Assembly (NCBI GenBank): GCA_019243635.1
Contig: JAFAUB010000066.1
Location: forward strand, 1-46,452
DNA length: 46,452 nt
Source of the DNA: Pseudonocardiales bacterium
GTDB taxonomy: Bacteria > Actinomycetota > Actinomycetes > Mycobacteriales > Pseudonocardiaceae
Direction: 5' to 3'
The stretch's first letter is position 1, and every line of letters starts with the position of its first letter. Below, in pieces: positions 29,242-39,722 of this stretch. The notes below the pieces were generated by a model. The model was given only the letters and a program-made list of their open reading frames with translations. It searched no databases and was not told the origin of the DNA. The position numbers and the translations under genes are program-made.

Positions 29242-30280
29242 CGATGCGTCCCGCCGCGGTGGCCAGCGGGCCACCGGAACGTCCCCGCCGCACCGCGAGA
29301 ACCTCTCCGACCACGGACACCGCCGTCTCCGCTGGTGTGGCCGCACCCAGGTCCAGGCCCACCGGCCCGTGCAGCCGGGCCAGCTCCTCCTCGGTGATCC
29401 CGGCGGCCCGCAGCCGACGGCGCCGAGCCTGCTGGGTGTGCCGCGATCCCAGCGCGCCGCAGAAACCCCGCCCCGACCGCAACAGCTCCACCAGCACGGC
29501 ATCGAAGGCCGGCCCGTGATCGAGCAGGACCAGCACGTCAGCAGCGGTGAGCTCCTTCGCGGCGACGACCGAGGGCGCCAGCTCGGTCTCGGTGCGCGCT
29601 ACCCAGCCCAACAACCCGCACTGCGCCGCCAGGGCTGCCCCGATCGCCCCCCGGCCCACGATCAGCATGGTGGTCACCGGCACCCACACGTCGAGCAGTA
29701 CCGGGGTACCTGCGGCGTCGCCTTGCTCAGTGGCGCTCGCGCCGACCCAGGCCAGCTCACGCATCCTGGCCAGCGCCACCTCGTCCACCTCAGTCGCGCC
29801 GAGCGTGCCGACGACATCGGCCAGCCCAGGCCCGGCCGCCACCAGCACGGCCGACCCGTCGACGGTAGAGGCGAGCGCACAGGGTTCACCGTCGACCAGC
29901 GCGACCCCCAGCGCGGCGGCGGCGGGCGCGGGTAACGGGTGGCCCAGCAGCTGGGCGCCACCGCTGCAGGCGAGCCCGGCCGCCACCGCGTCCGGCTCGG
30001 TGACGTGACCGTTCGCGGTGCCGGGAGTGGACACCGCAGAGGTCAGCAACGGCAGTGCCACGGCGTCCAGGGTGCCCTCGAACACCGTGCCCACCCGGTC
30101 CCCCTCCGCGGTGCCGGCCAGCAGCTGCCCGGTGGCGACGGTGCCGAAACCATGCCGCTGCAGTACCCGCACCACCCCTGAGGAGCGACCCTGCTCCGCC
30201 CAGCGGCGCAGTGCCTCACCGACCTGCCGGCGGTGACGCGTTTCCTCAGCGTTCTCCCTGCGGCTCACCATGTTCACCAT
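29234..30280 (-). CDS. XdhC/CoxI-family protein
   Basis: 348 residues from ATG 30280, with further in-frame starts four residues downstream. The N-terminal XdhC/CoxI segment (VGEALRRWAEQGRSSGVVRVL) and C-terminal Rossmann domain (TTMLIVGRGAIGAALAAQCG) are present. The signature GALGSRHTQQARRRRL and LHGPVGLDLGAATPAETAVSVVGEVLA closes the protein. XdhC proteins bind molybdenum cofactor and sulfurate it for xanthine dehydrogenase/CO-dehydrogenase-type enzymes. No such enzyme is encoded nearby, so the partner is elsewhere in the genome or the function differs. Lies 21 bp after the glyS stop on the same strand. Confidence 0.86.
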   Translation of the reverse strand: MVNMVSRRENAEETRHRRQVGEALRRWAEQGRSSGVVRVLQRHGFGTVATGQLLAGTAEGDRVGTVFEGTLDAVALPLLTSAVSTPGTANGHVTEPDAVAAGLACSGGAQLLGHPLPAPAAAALGVALVDGEPCALASTVDGSAVLVAAGPGLADVVGTLGATEVDEVALARMRELAWVGASATEQGDAAGTPVLLDVWVPVTTMLIVGRGAIGAALAAQCGLLGWVARTETELAPSVVAAKELTAADVLVLLDHGPAFDAVLVELLRSGRGFCGALGSRHTQQARRRRLRAAGITEEELARLHGPVGLDLGAATPAETAVSVVGEVLAVRRGRSGGPLATAAGRIGG

Positions 30281-30301
30281 GTTCCCAGAATGAGCGGCGG
30301 G

Positions 30302-31690
30302 TCAGCAGCCGACCAGGCGAGCCGCCAGATAGGACTCGACCTGATCCATCGCGACCCGCTGCTGGGCCATGGTGTCCCGCTCGCGCACCGTCACGGCGTG
30401 GTCGGTCAGCGAGTCGAAGTCCACCGTCACGCAGAACGGGGTGCCGATCTCGTCCTGCCGGCGGTAACGGCGGCCGATGGCGCCCGCGTCGTCGAAGTCG
30501 ACATTCCACTGCCGCCGTAACACCGCGGCGAGGTCCCGGGCCGGGGGGGACAGGTCGGCGTTGCGCGACAGCGGCAGCACTGCGGCCTTCACCGGGGCCA
30601 GCCGCCGGTCCAGCCTGAGCACCACACGGCGGTCCACCCCGCCTTTGGCGTTGGGTGCCTCGTCCTCCGCGTAGGCCTCCAGCAGGAACGCCATCATCGG
30701 ACGGCCGACGCCGGCGGCGGGCTCGATCACATAGGGCCGGTAGCGGGAGTCGGTGGCCTGGTCGTAGTAGGACAGGTCGACTCCGGAGTGGTTGGAGTGT
30801 GTGGTGAGGTCGAAGTCGGTGCGGTTGGCGATACCCTCCAGCTCACCCCACTCCTGACCGGAGGAGAAGCCGAACCGGTACTCCACGTCCACGGTCCGCT
30901 TGGAGTAGTGCGAGAGCTTCTCCTTGGGATGCTCGTAATGCCGCAAGTTGTCCCGATCGATACCCAGGTCGACATACCAGTCGGTGCGGGTGTTGATCCA
31001 GTACTGGTGCCACTGCTCGTCGGTGCCCGGCTCGACGAAGAACTCCATCTCCATCTGCTCGAACTCGCGGGTGCGGAAGACGAAGTTACCCGGGGTGATC
31101 TCGTTGCGGAAGCTCTTGCCGACCTGCGCGATACCGAACGGCGGCTTCTTACGGGCGGACATCACCACGTTCTGGAAGTTGACGAAGATGCCCTGCGCGG
31201 TCTCTGGGCGCAGGTAATGCATCCCGTCCTCGGACTCCACCGGACCGAGGTGTGTCTTGAGCATCATGTTGAACTCGCGCGGACGGGTGTACTCGCCACG
31301 GGTGCCGCAGTTCGGGCACGGCACATCCGACAGGTCGCCCTCCAGCGTCCCCCTACCGGTGCGTTGGGTGTAGTCCTCCGCGAGCTGGTCGGCCCGGAAC
31401 CGCCGGTGGCAGCTCTGACACTCCACCAGCGGGTCGTGAAAGGCCTGCACGTGACCCGAGGCGACCCACACCTGGCGGGGCAGGATCACCGCGGAGTCCA
31501 GGCCGACGACGTCGTCTCGGCCGGTGACCATCGCGCGCCACCACTGACGCTTGACGTTCTCCTTGAGTTCCACGCCGAGCGGACCGTAGTCCCAGGCGGA
31601 GCGGGTTCCGCCGTAGATCTCCCCGCTCGGGAACACGAAGCCACGGCGCTTGCACAGGTTGACGATGGTCTCGATGCGATCCGCGGACAC
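30302..31690 (-). CDS. glyS: glycyl-tRNA synthetase (alpha2 type)
   Basis: 462 residues from GTG 31690, preferred because AGGAG lies 9 bases upstream; an in-frame ATG at 31729 would add 13 unusual residues. Class II motifs: motif 1 region [21 protein letters not shown], a zinc-type Cys set (CQSCH, CPNCG), motif 2 [20 protein letters not shown] with EMEFF, and motif 3 [14 protein letters not shown]. The anticodon-binding domain begins [11 protein letters not shown]. Charges tRNA-Gly. Single-chain alpha2 form as in other actinobacteria. Divergent from the zinc regulator pair, as in M. tuberculosis. Confidence 0.97.
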   Translation of the reverse strand: MSADRIETIVNLCKRRGFVFPSGEIYGGTRSAWDYGPLGVELKENVKRQWWRAMVTGRDDVVGLDSAVILPRQVWVASGHVQAFHDPLVECQSCHRRFRADQLAEDYTQRTGRGTLEGDLSDVPCPNCGTRGEYTRPREFNMMLKTHLGPVESEDGMHYLRPETAQGIFVNFQNVVMSARKKPPFGIAQVGKSFRNEITPGNFVFRTREFEQMEMEFFVEPGTDEQWHQYWINTRTDWYVDLGIDRDNLRHYEHPKEKLSHYSKRTVDVEYRFGFSSGQEWGELEGIANRTDFDLTTHSNHSGVDLSYYDQATDSRYRPYVIEPAAGVGRPMMAFLLEAYAEDEAPNAKGGVDRRVVLRLDRRLAPVKAAVLPLSRNADLSPPARDLAAVLRRQWNVDFDDAGAIGRRYRRQDEIGTPFCVTVDFDSLTDHAVTVRERDTMAQQRVAMDQVESYLAARLVGC

Positions 31691-31806
31691 TGGGGAACTC
31701 CTGGGGGTCTGTTGCGGGGGCGTGCCCACATTAGCGATCGTCGAACCCAGGCCCCCGCTCGACGCCGAACGGCGCGCGGGTCAGCGAACCCACGACCCGG
31801 GCAGGT

Positions 31807-31883
31807 GGCATCGTGGTAGGTGACCCTGTTTCCACCAGGGCCGGACCTACCATGGCCGGACCTACCATGGCCAGGCCTACCAT
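31807..31883. promoter_or_regulatory. tandem CCTACCAT repeats upstream of the ArsR-Fur pair
   Basis: Three head-to-tail units of GCCGGACCTACCATG at 31840-31854 and 31855-31869 and a diverged copy at 31870-31883 have a period of 15 bp. An inverted relative, CATCGTGGTAGG, lies at 31809-31820. They sit 45-90 bp before the ArsR start and 115-190 bp before glyS. This could be the zinc-responsive operator of the pair, though it is unlike the known mycobacterial Zur box. Confidence 0.5.
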
Positions 31884-31927
31884 TGGCCGGCGGATCGGGA
31901 TCGAGGCAGGGAAGCGAGGCGGACGAC

Positions 31928-32302
31928 ATGGCGGGTGTCACCGCGGACGCGGTACCGGACCCGGCCGTCGACGACGAGCATTCGCCCGGTCGGCCGGCTC
32001 CCGGTCCGGCGGCGACCCGCCCCCGGGTGACCCTGGTGGCGGCTGGCGAGCTGCTCCGAGCGCTGTCCGCGCCGGTGCGGATCGCCATCGTGCTGCAGCT
32101 GCGTGACAGCGAGCGCTGCGTCCACGAGCTGGTCGACGCGCTGGGCGTCACCCAGCCGTTGATCAGCCAGCACCTGCGGGTACTCAAGTCCGCCGGGGTG
32201 GTGGACGGCGAGCGGCACGGTCGGGAGGTCGTCTACCGGCTGGTCGACGAGCATCTGTCGCGCATCGTGGTGGACGCCGTCACCCATGTGGAGGAGCAAT
32301 GA
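31928..32302 (+). CDS. smtB: ArsR/SmtB-family zinc-responsive repressor
   Basis: 124 residues from ATG 31928. An acidic/Pro-rich N-terminal tail of 30 residues precedes the winged HTH: LLRALSAPVRIAIVLQL, then HELVDALGVTQPLISQHLRVLKSAGVV. The last helix, VDEHLSRIVVDAVTHVEEQ, has Asp, His, His and Glu at relative positions 0, 2, 13 and 16, exactly the alpha5 zinc site spacing of SmtB. It should leave DNA when zinc is bound. Overlaps the Fur-type gene by 4 bp (ATGA), the same smtB-zur arrangement as Rv2358-Rv2359. Confidence 0.93.
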   Translation: MAGVTADAVPDPAVDDEHSPGRPAPGPAATRPRVTLVAAGELLRALSAPVRIAIVLQLRDSERCVHELVDALGVTQPLISQHLRVLKSAGVVDGERHGREVVYRLVDEHLSRIVVDAVTHVEEQ

Positions 32303-32727
32303 GCGCCCCGCGTCCAGCTGGCCCGGTACCCGGGCCGGTACATCGGCCGCGCTCTACCCGGCAGCGGACTGCGGTGTCCAGGCTGCTCAACGACACCGAC
32401 GGCTTCCGGTCCGCTCAGGAGATCCATGAGAGGCTGCGCCGCCGCGGCGAGGGAATCGGCTTGACCACGGTGTACCGCACGCTGCAGACGTTGTCCGAAG
32501 CCGGTGAGATCGACGTGCTGCGCACCGCCGGCGGCGAGGCGCTCTACCGGCGTTGCTCGGCGCATCACCATCATCACCTGGTGTGCCGGCACTGCGGGCG
32601 CACAGTGGAGGTCGAGGGGCCGACTGTGGAACTGTGGGCGGAGAAGGTCGCGGACGACCACGGCTTCACCGACATCGACCACACCGTCGAGATCTCCGGC
32701 CGCTGCGCTGACTGCGCGACCTCTTGA
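32299..32727 (+). CDS. zur: Fur-family zinc uptake regulator Zur (FurB)
   Basis: 142 residues from ATG 32299. DNA-binding winged helix: TRQRTAVSRLLNDTDGFRSA, GLTTVYRTLQTLSEAGEID. Metal-binding dimer domain: ALYRRCSAHHHHHLVCRHCG and, near the end, GRCADCATS, which give the structural Cys4 zinc site, with the His cluster for the sensing site. Represses zinc uptake genes and alternative ribosomal protein genes when zinc is sufficient. Co-transcribed with the SmtB-like gene, so import and efflux regulators respond together. Confidence 0.94.
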   Translation: MSAPRPAGPVPGPVHRPRSTRQRTAVSRLLNDTDGFRSAQEIHERLRRRGEGIGLTTVYRTLQTLSEAGEIDVLRTAGGEALYRRCSAHHHHHLVCRHCGRTVEVEGPTVELWAEKVADDHGFTDIDHTVEISGRCADCATS

Positions 32728-32750
32728 GACCGGCTCGCTCTGAGACCGGC

Positions 32751-33179
32751 TCAGTGCTCGGCGAGCAACTCGCCGCGCACCTGGGAGGCTGCGGACACCA
32801 CCAGCATGAGCAGCGTGCCCAGTGGCACGGTGTCCAAGCCGGCAGCCGGGAACGCGTACCGCAGCGTCAGGTCGGCCCCGCGCTCGGTGCGGACCAGCCC
32901 CAGGGTACCGAACAGGCCCCGCCCGGCCCGCGTGGCGACCCGCTCGGCCAGCTCGCCGTCGTCAGGAACATCCCAAGCGACCACGCAGGTCAGGCTGAGC
33001 ATCCCCAGGCCCTCGACGAGCTCCACCGCCTGCACCGCGCAGGGCACCTCGGAGTGCTGGAAGCTCAGCGAGCCGTCGGCGTCCACCGCGACGTCCTGAT
33101 AGCGCTCCAGCGCCGTCCGGGCGGCGCCGAGCAGCTCGCGGGTGCAGGCATGACTCGCCGCACCCTCCTCATGGCTCAC
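32751..33179 (-). CDS. conserved hypothetical protein (Rv2360c position)
   Basis: 142 residues from GTG 33179 (GTGA overlap with the uppS stop). No catalytic motif is recognised. The alternating strands and helices ([53 protein letters not shown]) suggest a YbjN or secretion-chaperone-like alpha/beta fold. In M. tuberculosis a small hypothetical gene lies in the same place between zur and uppS. Translation is coupled to uppS. Confidence 0.8.
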   Translation of the reverse strand: MSHEEGAASHACTRELLGAARTALERYQDVAVDADGSLSFQHSEVPCAVQAVELVEGLGMLSLTCVVAWDVPDDGELAERVATRAGRGLFGTLGLVRTERGADLTLRYAFPAAGLDTVPLGTLLMLVVSAASQVRGELLAEH

Positions 33180-34039
33180 CGGATCGTCCTCCTGGAGACT
33201 CTGGTATCAACTGGCACGGTCTCAGACGGCCCACTGTCGATGGCACGGCCGAACCGGCGGTCACGGGCGGCGTAGACCTCGCAGGCCCGCCATAGGTCCC
33301 GGCGGTCGAAGTCGGGGAACAGGACGTCCTGGAACACCAGCTCCGCGTAGGCGGCCTGCCAGATGAGGAAGTTGGAGATGCGTTGTTCGCCCGAGGGCCG
33401 GAGGAACAGGTCGACGTCGGGCATGTCCGGCTCGTCCAGATAGCGGGCCAGCATTCGCTCGTCGACCCGCTCCGGGTCGATCTCACCGCGGGCCGCCTGG
33501 CGGGCCACCTCGCGCGCCGCGTCGGCGATCTCGGCGCGACCGCCGTAGTTCACGCACATCGTCAGAGTCATCACGTCGTTGGCCGCGGTCAGCTCCTCGG
33601 CGACCTCGAGCTCCCGGACCACGCTGCGCCACAACCGCGGATGACGCCCAGCCCAGCGCACCCGCACGCCCATCTCGTGCATCCGGTCACGGCGACGGCG
33701 GATGACGTCGCGGTTGAAGCCCATCAGGAAACGCACCTCCTCGGGGCTACGTCGCCAGTTCTCGGTGGAGAACGCATAAGCCGACAGCCACCTCACGCCC
33801 AGCTCGACGCAGCCACAGACGACGTCCAACAACGCGGCCTCGCCACGGCGGTGGCCCTCGGTGCGGGGCAACCCGCGCTGCTGCGCCCACCGCCCGTTGC
33901 CATCCATCACCAGCGCCACGTGCCGGGGCACCCGCTCAGCGGGGATCACGGGTGGCCGAGCCCCCGAGGCATGCGGATCGGGCATCCGCACCACAACCGG
34001 CACCTCCTCCCGCCACGCCCCGCCGAGTCGGCGTCCCAT
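33176..34039 (-). CDS. uppS: cis-prenyltransferase (undecaprenyl/decaprenyl diphosphate synthase)
   Basis: 287 residues. The motifs of the Z-prenyl synthases are all visible: [20 protein letters not shown] (catalytic Asp in MDGNGRWA), [17 protein letters not shown], and the C-terminal [18 protein letters not shown]. In actinobacteria the homologue at this locus (Rv2361c) makes the long-chain decaprenyl carrier for peptidoglycan and arabinogalactan. The basic N-terminal extension (about 35 residues) leaves the exact start open; a start near [10 protein letters not shown] is possible. Immediately follows recO. Confidence 0.95.
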   Translation of the reverse strand: MGRRLGGAWREEVPVVVRMPDPHASGARPPVIPAERVPRHVALVMDGNGRWAQQRGLPRTEGHRRGEAALLDVVCGCVELGVRWLSAYAFSTENWRRSPEEVRFLMGFNRDVIRRRRDRMHEMGVRVRWAGRHPRLWRSVVRELEVAEELTAANDVMTLTMCVNYGGRAEIADAAREVARQAARGEIDPERVDERMLARYLDEPDMPDVDLFLRPSGEQRISNFLIWQAAYAELVFQDVLFPDFDRRDLWRACEVYAARDRRFGRAIDSGPSETVPVDTRVSRRTIR

Positions 34040-34050
34040 CCTGCCGCCTC

Positions 34051-34114
34051 CGCATTCAGCGGGCTCAGCGGGGCTATCGGCGGCCGGATAGCCCCGCTGA
34101 GCCCGCTGAATGCG
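34051..34114. repeat. 28-bp-arm palindrome (family copy 1), overlapping the recO end
   Basis: Bases 34051-34078 (starting CGCATTCAGCGGGCTCAG) and 34087-34114 are perfect inverted copies with an 8-base loop. The arm contains the tandem words CAGCGGG-CTCAGCGGG. The same core appears at 45284-45347. It provides the last 13 codons and the stop of recO and lies just before uppS. It resembles a mobile REP/BIME-like palindrome or a terminator family. Confidence 0.85.
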
Positions 34115-34847
34115 GACGGGGCCGCTCCACCAGGGGCAGGGAGCGGAGTTGGCGTTCCAGGTGCCATTGGAGGTGGGCCACGACCAGGCCGCTGGCCTCC
34201 CGGGAGATCATCGGCGAGGCGCGCTCGGCGACCTGCCAGTCCCCGCGCACGAGGGCGTCGAGCAGATCCAGGACCGGTGCCGACGGGGTGGCAGCGCCGC
34301 CCGGACGACACCCGGGACAGACCGCACCCCCCGCGGGAACACTGAAAGCCCGGTGCGGTCCCGGTACTCCGCATCGGGCGCATTCGATCAGCGCCGGCGC
34401 CCATCCGGCGGCGGCCATCGCGCGCAGCAGGAAAGCGTCGAGCACCAGGGGGGCTTGCCGCCGCCCGTCGGCCAGCGCCCGCAGCGCCCCCACGACCAGC
34501 AGGTAAAGCCGCAACACCGGTTCACCCTCGGCGCCAGCCAGTCGCTCGGCGGTCTCCAGCACCGCGCAGCCGGTGGTGTAGCGGCCGTAGTCGCCGACCA
34601 GTCGGGAACCGAAGCCGTCGACCGTCTCGACCTGGGTGATGACGTCCAGCGTCCGCCCGCGGTAGAACTGCACGTCGACGTGCCCGAAGGGCTCCAGCCG
34701 CGCGCCGAACCTCGACGAGGTGCGCCGCACGCCCCTGGCCACCGCGCGCACCGGCCCGTTCCGTCGGGTCAGCAGCGTGATGATGCGATCGGCTTCACCC
34801 AGCTTCTGCACCCGCAGCACCACCCCGGTGTCGCGGTACAGACTCAC
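34074..34847 (-). CDS. recO: DNA repair protein RecO
   Basis: 257 residues from GTG 34847, the family's usual beginning ([21 protein letters not shown]). The N-terminal OB-fold continues with [20 protein letters not shown] and [19 protein letters not shown]. The helical domain contains the zinc Cys set CARCG and CPGCRP. RecO works with RecR and RecF in RecA loading and strand annealing. Oddity: the last residues, [13 protein letters not shown], are encoded by a long palindrome that looks inserted, so the natural C-terminus is probably nearer LPLVERP. Longer upstream frame to 34994 is unlikely. Confidence 0.93.
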   Translation of the reverse strand: MSLYRDTGVVLRVQKLGEADRIITLLTRRNGPVRAVARGVRRTSSRFGARLEPFGHVDVQFYRGRTLDVITQVETVDGFGSRLVGDYGRYTTGCAVLETAERLAGAEGEPVLRLYLLVVGALRALADGRRQAPLVLDAFLLRAMAAAGWAPALIECARCGVPGPHRAFSVPAGGAVCPGCRPGGAATPSAPVLDLLDALVRGDWQVAERASPMISREASGLVVAHLQWHLERQLRSLPLVERPRPHSAGSAGLSGRR

Positions 34848-34981
34848 CCGCCCATCGTCGCACCACCGAGCCGGCAGGTGCACGCGACGCGCGGGCCACG
34901 GTCGACGTGGCGCGGGAGATGTTTGCAGCCGGTACGGGGCGGCTATCTCCAGCCGTAGGTCACCCTCGATTGCGAGGCCGC

Positions 34982-35902
34982 ATGAGCTTGCCACCGTCAG
35001 GACGGCAGTACCAGATTCGGCGTGGCGAGCAGGTCATCGTGGTGGTCGAGGTGGGAGGCGGGGTACGGGAGTACCGGGTCGGCGAGCGGGCGGTCTTAGA
35101 CCCCTACCCGCTGGGGACGATGTGCGACGGCGCGCACGGCACGCCGCTGGTGCCCTGGCCCAATCGGCTGGCCGACGGCCGGTACCGGTTCGACGGTGTG
35201 GACTACCAGGTGGCGCTCACCGAACCGGAGAGGGGCAACGCGATCCACGGCTTGCTGCGCTGGCGCTCCTGGCACGTGGTACGTGAGGAGCCGAACCGGG
35301 TCACCATGGGAACCCGGCTGCATCCCCTGACCGGCTATCCGTTCCTCCTCGACGTGGAGGTGGACTACCTGCTCGACGACGACGGCCTGACGGTCACCAC
35401 CACGGCGACCAACCGGGGCGAGCGGACCTGCCCGTACGGCGCTGGTCAGCACCCGTACCTGGCACCGGGAAGCGGCCTGATCGACGATGCCGTGCTGACC
35501 TTCGCGGCCGACACCCGCATCGTCACCGACCCGCACCGTCAGCTGCCGACCGGGACCGAGCCGGTGGCCGGTGGCCGCTTCGACTTCGCCGGGGGTCGCC
35601 GGCTGGGTGACCAACGGATCGACTCCGCGTTCACCGACCTTCACCGCGACGAGGCGGGGCGGGCCTGGGTCCGGCTGGAAGGGCCGGACGGGCGGCGTGC
35701 CGAGCTGTGGGTGGACGGCACGTATCCGGTCGTCGAACTCTACACCGGCGACATGCTCAGCCCGCACCGTCGCCGTCGGGGGCTGGGTGCCGAGCCGATG
35801 ACCTGCCCACCGAACGCCTTGCAGTCCGGGCAGGGAATTCGCCGGCTGGCTCCGGGCGAGCCGGCCACGACCCGCTGGGGAGCCCGGCTGGGCGCCGGGT
35901 GA
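34982..35902 (+). CDS. aldose 1-epimerase-family protein
   Basis: 306 residues from ATG 34982, with GAGG 9 bases upstream. Galactose mutarotase fold: GTPLVPWPNRLADGRYRFDG, then GNAIHGLLRWRSW (first active-site His), GAGQHPYLAPG (second His) and PVVELYTGDMLSP. It interconverts alpha and beta anomers of aldoses or sugar phosphates. Divergent from recO; followed at 65 bp by the gluconate-pathway dehydrogenase gene, so both probably belong to one sugar-metabolism transcript. Absent from this spot in M. tuberculosis, where amiA2 sits. Confidence 0.9.
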   Translation: MSLPPSGRQYQIRRGEQVIVVVEVGGGVREYRVGERAVLDPYPLGTMCDGAHGTPLVPWPNRLADGRYRFDGVDYQVALTEPERGNAIHGLLRWRSWHVVREEPNRVTMGTRLHPLTGYPFLLDVEVDYLLDDDGLTVTTTATNRGERTCPYGAGQHPYLAPGSGLIDDAVLTFAADTRIVTDPHRQLPTGTEPVAGGRFDFAGGRRLGDQRIDSAFTDLHRDEAGRAWVRLEGPDGRRAELWVDGTYPVVELYTGDMLSPHRRRRGLGAEPMTCPPNALQSGQGIRRLAPGEPATTRWGARLGAG

Positions 35903-35967
35903 CGGGGAGGACCCGGGTTGACGAGGAGGACAATGACGGATCGACGCAGATCGACGAGGAGACGCAG

Positions 35968-36988
<1,021 letters not shown>

Positions 36989-36993
<5 letters not shown>

Positions 36994-37023
36994 CCCTAGA
37001 AACCCGGCTGACCCTAAAAACCC
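36989..37023. repeat. tandem 18-bp duplication between gnd and era ends
   Basis: GCTGACCCTAGAAACCC (36989-37005) is repeated as GCTGACCCTAAAAACCC (37007-37023) with one mismatch. The first copy carries the gnd stop and the second carries the end of era on the other strand. Probably a local slippage product. Confidence 0.6.
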
Positions 37024-37958
37024 AGGCGACGCAGCTGTTTGGGGTCGCGCTGCCAGTCCTTGGCGACCTTCACATGCAGATCGAGGTACACCGGGGTGCC
37101 CAGCAAGGCCTCGATGTGCGCCCGCGCGCGGCTGCCGACCTCCTTGAGCCGCCGGCCGCCACGTCCGATCACGATCGCCTTCTGGCTGTCGCGCTCGACG
37201 TAGAGGTTCACGTAGACGTCGAGCAGGCCCTCCCGCCCCTGCCTCGGGCTCATCTCCTCCACCACGACGGCCAACGAGTGCGGCAGCTCATCGCGCACGC
37301 CCTCCAGCGCCGCCTCCCGGACCAGCTCAGCGACCAGAGTCCGCTCCGGTTCGTCGGTGAGCTCTCCACCGGGGTACAGCGGTGGCGACTCCGGCATCCG
37401 GGCTAGCAGCAGGTCAGCCAGCAGCCCCACCTGGAAGCCGTCGACCGCTGACACCGGCACCAGCTCGGTGAACTCGCCCATGCCAGCCGAGCGCGCCAGG
37501 TCGGCCAGCCCGGCGAGCTGCTCGGCCACTCGCGGTGGGGGCACCAGGTCGGTCTTGGTCACGATGCCGAACACCGGGGTGCGCCGGGCCAGCGCGGCCA
37601 GCTCACCGGCGATGAACCGGTCCCCGGCCCCGATCACGACGTCGGCGGGCACGCAGAAGCCGATCGTGTCCACCTCCGACCAGGTAGCGCGCACCACACT
37701 GTTGAGCCGCTGGCCGAGCAGCGTGCGGGGCCGGTGCAGGCCAGGCGTGTCCACCAGCACGAGCTGCCCGTGGGGCTGGTGCACGATTCCCCGGATGGCG
37801 TGCCGAGTGGTCTGCGGCCGGCTGGAGGTGATCGCCACCTTCTGGCCGACCAGCGAGTTGGTCAACGTCGACTTGCCGACGTTGGGCCGTCCCACCAGAC
37901 AGGCGAACCCGGCCCGGAACGGCCGTTCAGTGTGCTGTAGTACCACATCCCGGGCCAT
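37014..37958 (-). CDS. era: GTPase Era
   Basis: 314 residues. G1 GRPNVGKSTLTNSLVG, G2 region SSRPQTTRH, G3 VLVDTPGLHRP, G4 IVTKTDLV, G5 VSAVDG, and a C-terminal KH domain with VIGRGGRRLKEVGSRARAHIE. Era binds 16S rRNA near its 3' end and helps 30S assembly. It is last in the co-oriented run phoH-ybeY-tlyC-cdd-like-era, with only 2 bp to the upstream stop. Confidence 0.97.
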   Translation of the reverse strand: MARDVVLQHTERPFRAGFACLVGRPNVGKSTLTNSLVGQKVAITSSRPQTTRHAIRGIVHQPHGQLVLVDTPGLHRPRTLLGQRLNSVVRATWSEVDTIGFCVPADVVIGAGDRFIAGELAALARRTPVFGIVTKTDLVPPPRVAEQLAGLADLARSAGMGEFTELVPVSAVDGFQVGLLADLLLARMPESPPLYPGGELTDEPERTLVAELVREAALEGVRDELPHSLAVVVEEMSPRQGREGLLDVYVNLYVERDSQKAIVIGRGGRRLKEVGSRARAHIEALLGTPVYLDLHVKVAKDWQRDPKQLRRLGF

Positions 37959-37960
37959 GG

Positions 37961-38314
37961 TTACGTCACCGCGCGCAGTACGTCGCGGATGTTGCCGCGC
38001 TGGTCGGCCACCAGCACCGGGGCAGCCGGCCCGAGCTCGTGGACCGCAGCCAGCGAGGCGGCGTCCACCGACCCCGACCCCGACACCACCACGGCCGCCT
38101 CCAAGCCGGTCGCCCCGCTGGCCACCGCCGCGGCCACCGCCGCCTGCAGCGCGGTCAGCGCCAGCGAGGGCAGCGCGACCGTGACGCCGGTGTAGGCGCG
38201 CCCAGCGGTGTCCCGCACCGCGGCACCCTCCTGGGCGCCGGTGCGAGCCAACGCCGAGCGCGCCAGCGTCACGATCTTGACGTCCTCGGGGTCGAGCTCT
38301 GCGGTCTCAGGCAC
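37961..38314 (-). CDS. cytidine deaminase-like conserved protein (Rv2365c type)
   Basis: 117 residues from GTG 38314, overlapping the tlyC stop by 8 bp. It keeps the cytidine-deaminase-like layout ([48 protein letters not shown]) but lacks the zinc-binding HAE and PCxxC motifs, so it is not an active deaminase of the known kind. In mycobacteria the same small protein sits between tlyC and era. Confidence 0.82.
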   Translation of the reverse strand: MPETAELDPEDVKIVTLARSALARTGAQEGAAVRDTAGRAYTGVTVALPSLALTALQAAVAAAVASGATGLEAAVVVSGSGSVDAASLAAVHELGPAAPVLVADQRGNIRDVLRAVT

Positions 38315-39695
38315 GGGTATCGCTCGCTTCCTGCGGCGGGTTGGCTGCGGCGGGGTGGACCTGGGGCCGACAGGTAGCGGGATCCGGCTGCGTGGTGACG
38401 TCCGACCTCGCGAAGCCCGGCTGCAGGGAGTCCTGCTGGGTAGCGACCCGGCATACGGTGACGGTGGTGATGCGCAGTCGGCCCCGACGGTCGTTGCCGC
38501 CCTCGGCGCGCAGCCGCAAACCGGCCACCTCGGCCACGGCACCGGGCACCGGCACCCGGCCCAACCGCTGCGCCAGCAGCCCACCGACGGTCTCCACGTC
38601 GGTGTCGGAGAGGTCCACCGCGAACAGCTCACCCAGGTCGACCACCGGCAGTCGGCTGATCACCCGAACCGTACCCTCTCCAAGGTGCTCGACCGGCGGT
38701 CGCTGGTCGGTGTCGGACTCGTCGGTGATCTCGCCGACGATCTCCTCGAGGATGTCCTCGATCGTCAGCAGGCCGGCGGTGCCACCGTACTCGTCGACCA
38801 CGACGGCCATGTGGTCGTGCGAGACCTGCATCTCCTTGAGCAGCCCGGTCAGCAGCTTGGAGTCAGGCACGAACGTCGCGGACCGCATCACCGTCCCGAC
38901 GGGGTCGCCCTGCTGCTCGGCCGCCACCAGATCCTTGAGGTGCACGACACCGACGATGTCATCGACGCTCTCCCCGACCACCGGGATCCGGGAGAATCCG
39001 GAACGCAGGCACAGCGCCACTGCCTGGCGGACCGGCCTGCCCCGCTCGATCCAGACGATCTCGGTTCGGGGCACCATCACCTCGCGGGCCGCGGTGTCCC
39101 CCAGCTCGAACACGGAGTGGATCATCTCGGCCTCGCCGGCCTCGACCACGCCGCGCTGACCCGCCATATCCACCAGCTCCCGGAGCTCGACCTCAGAGCT
39201 GAACGGACCCTCCGGGAAGCCCCGGCCGGGCGTGATCGCGTTACCGACGACGATGAGCAGCCGCGACAACGGGCCCAGGATCCGGCCCAGCACCCGGACC
39301 GGGCCGGCCACCAGGAGGCCGACACGGTAGGGGTGCTGGCGCCCGATGGTGCGCGGACCCACGCCGACCACCACGTAGGTCACCACCACCATCCCCAACC
39401 CGGCGGCCAGGACCGCCAGCCAGATCGGCGACAACGCCCGCACCGCCGCGACGGTGACCAGCACCGTAGCGGTCAGCTCACAGCTCAGCCGCAGCAACAG
39501 CAACAGGTTGACATGCCGGGGCCGGTCGGCGACGACGAGCGCAAGCGCTCCGGCGCCGTGCCGGCCCGAACGCACCAGCTCCTCGACCCGGGCCCGCGAC
39601 ACCGTGCCCAGCGCGGCGTCGGCCGCGGCGAAGCCGCCGGCCGACGCCACCAGGGCGGCGGCCGGCACGAGCAGAGGAACCGAGAGCGTCAGCAC
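38307..39695 (-). CDS. CBS-pair membrane protein (CorC/TlyC-like)
   Basis: 462 residues. The N-terminal DUF21/CNNM-type membrane domain has segments at about 3-25, 70-90 and 90-115. Two CBS domains follow ([66 protein letters not shown]), then a CorC_HlyC domain ([13 protein letters not shown]). The family is linked to magnesium/cobalt homeostasis. The final 50 residues are Pro/Thr-rich and probably disordered. Same locus as Rv2366c. Confidence 0.93.
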   Translation of the reverse strand: MLTLSVPLLVPAAALVASAGGFAAADAALGTVSRARVEELVRSGRHGAGALALVVADRPRHVNLLLLLRLSCELTATVLVTVAAVRALSPIWLAVLAAGLGMVVVTYVVVGVGPRTIGRQHPYRVGLLVAGPVRVLGRILGPLSRLLIVVGNAITPGRGFPEGPFSSEVELRELVDMAGQRGVVEAGEAEMIHSVFELGDTAAREVMVPRTEIVWIERGRPVRQAVALCLRSGFSRIPVVGESVDDIVGVVHLKDLVAAEQQGDPVGTVMRSATFVPDSKLLTGLLKEMQVSHDHMAVVVDEYGGTAGLLTIEDILEEIVGEITDESDTDQRPPVEHLGEGTVRVISRLPVVDLGELFAVDLSDTDVETVGGLLAQRLGRVPVPGAVAEVAGLRLRAEGGNDRRGRLRITTVTVCRVATQQDSLQPGFARSDVTTQPDPATCRPQVHPAAANPPQEASDTRA

Positions 39696-39722
39696 TGTGA
39701 GGGCCGGTGGACTATCCGGGGG

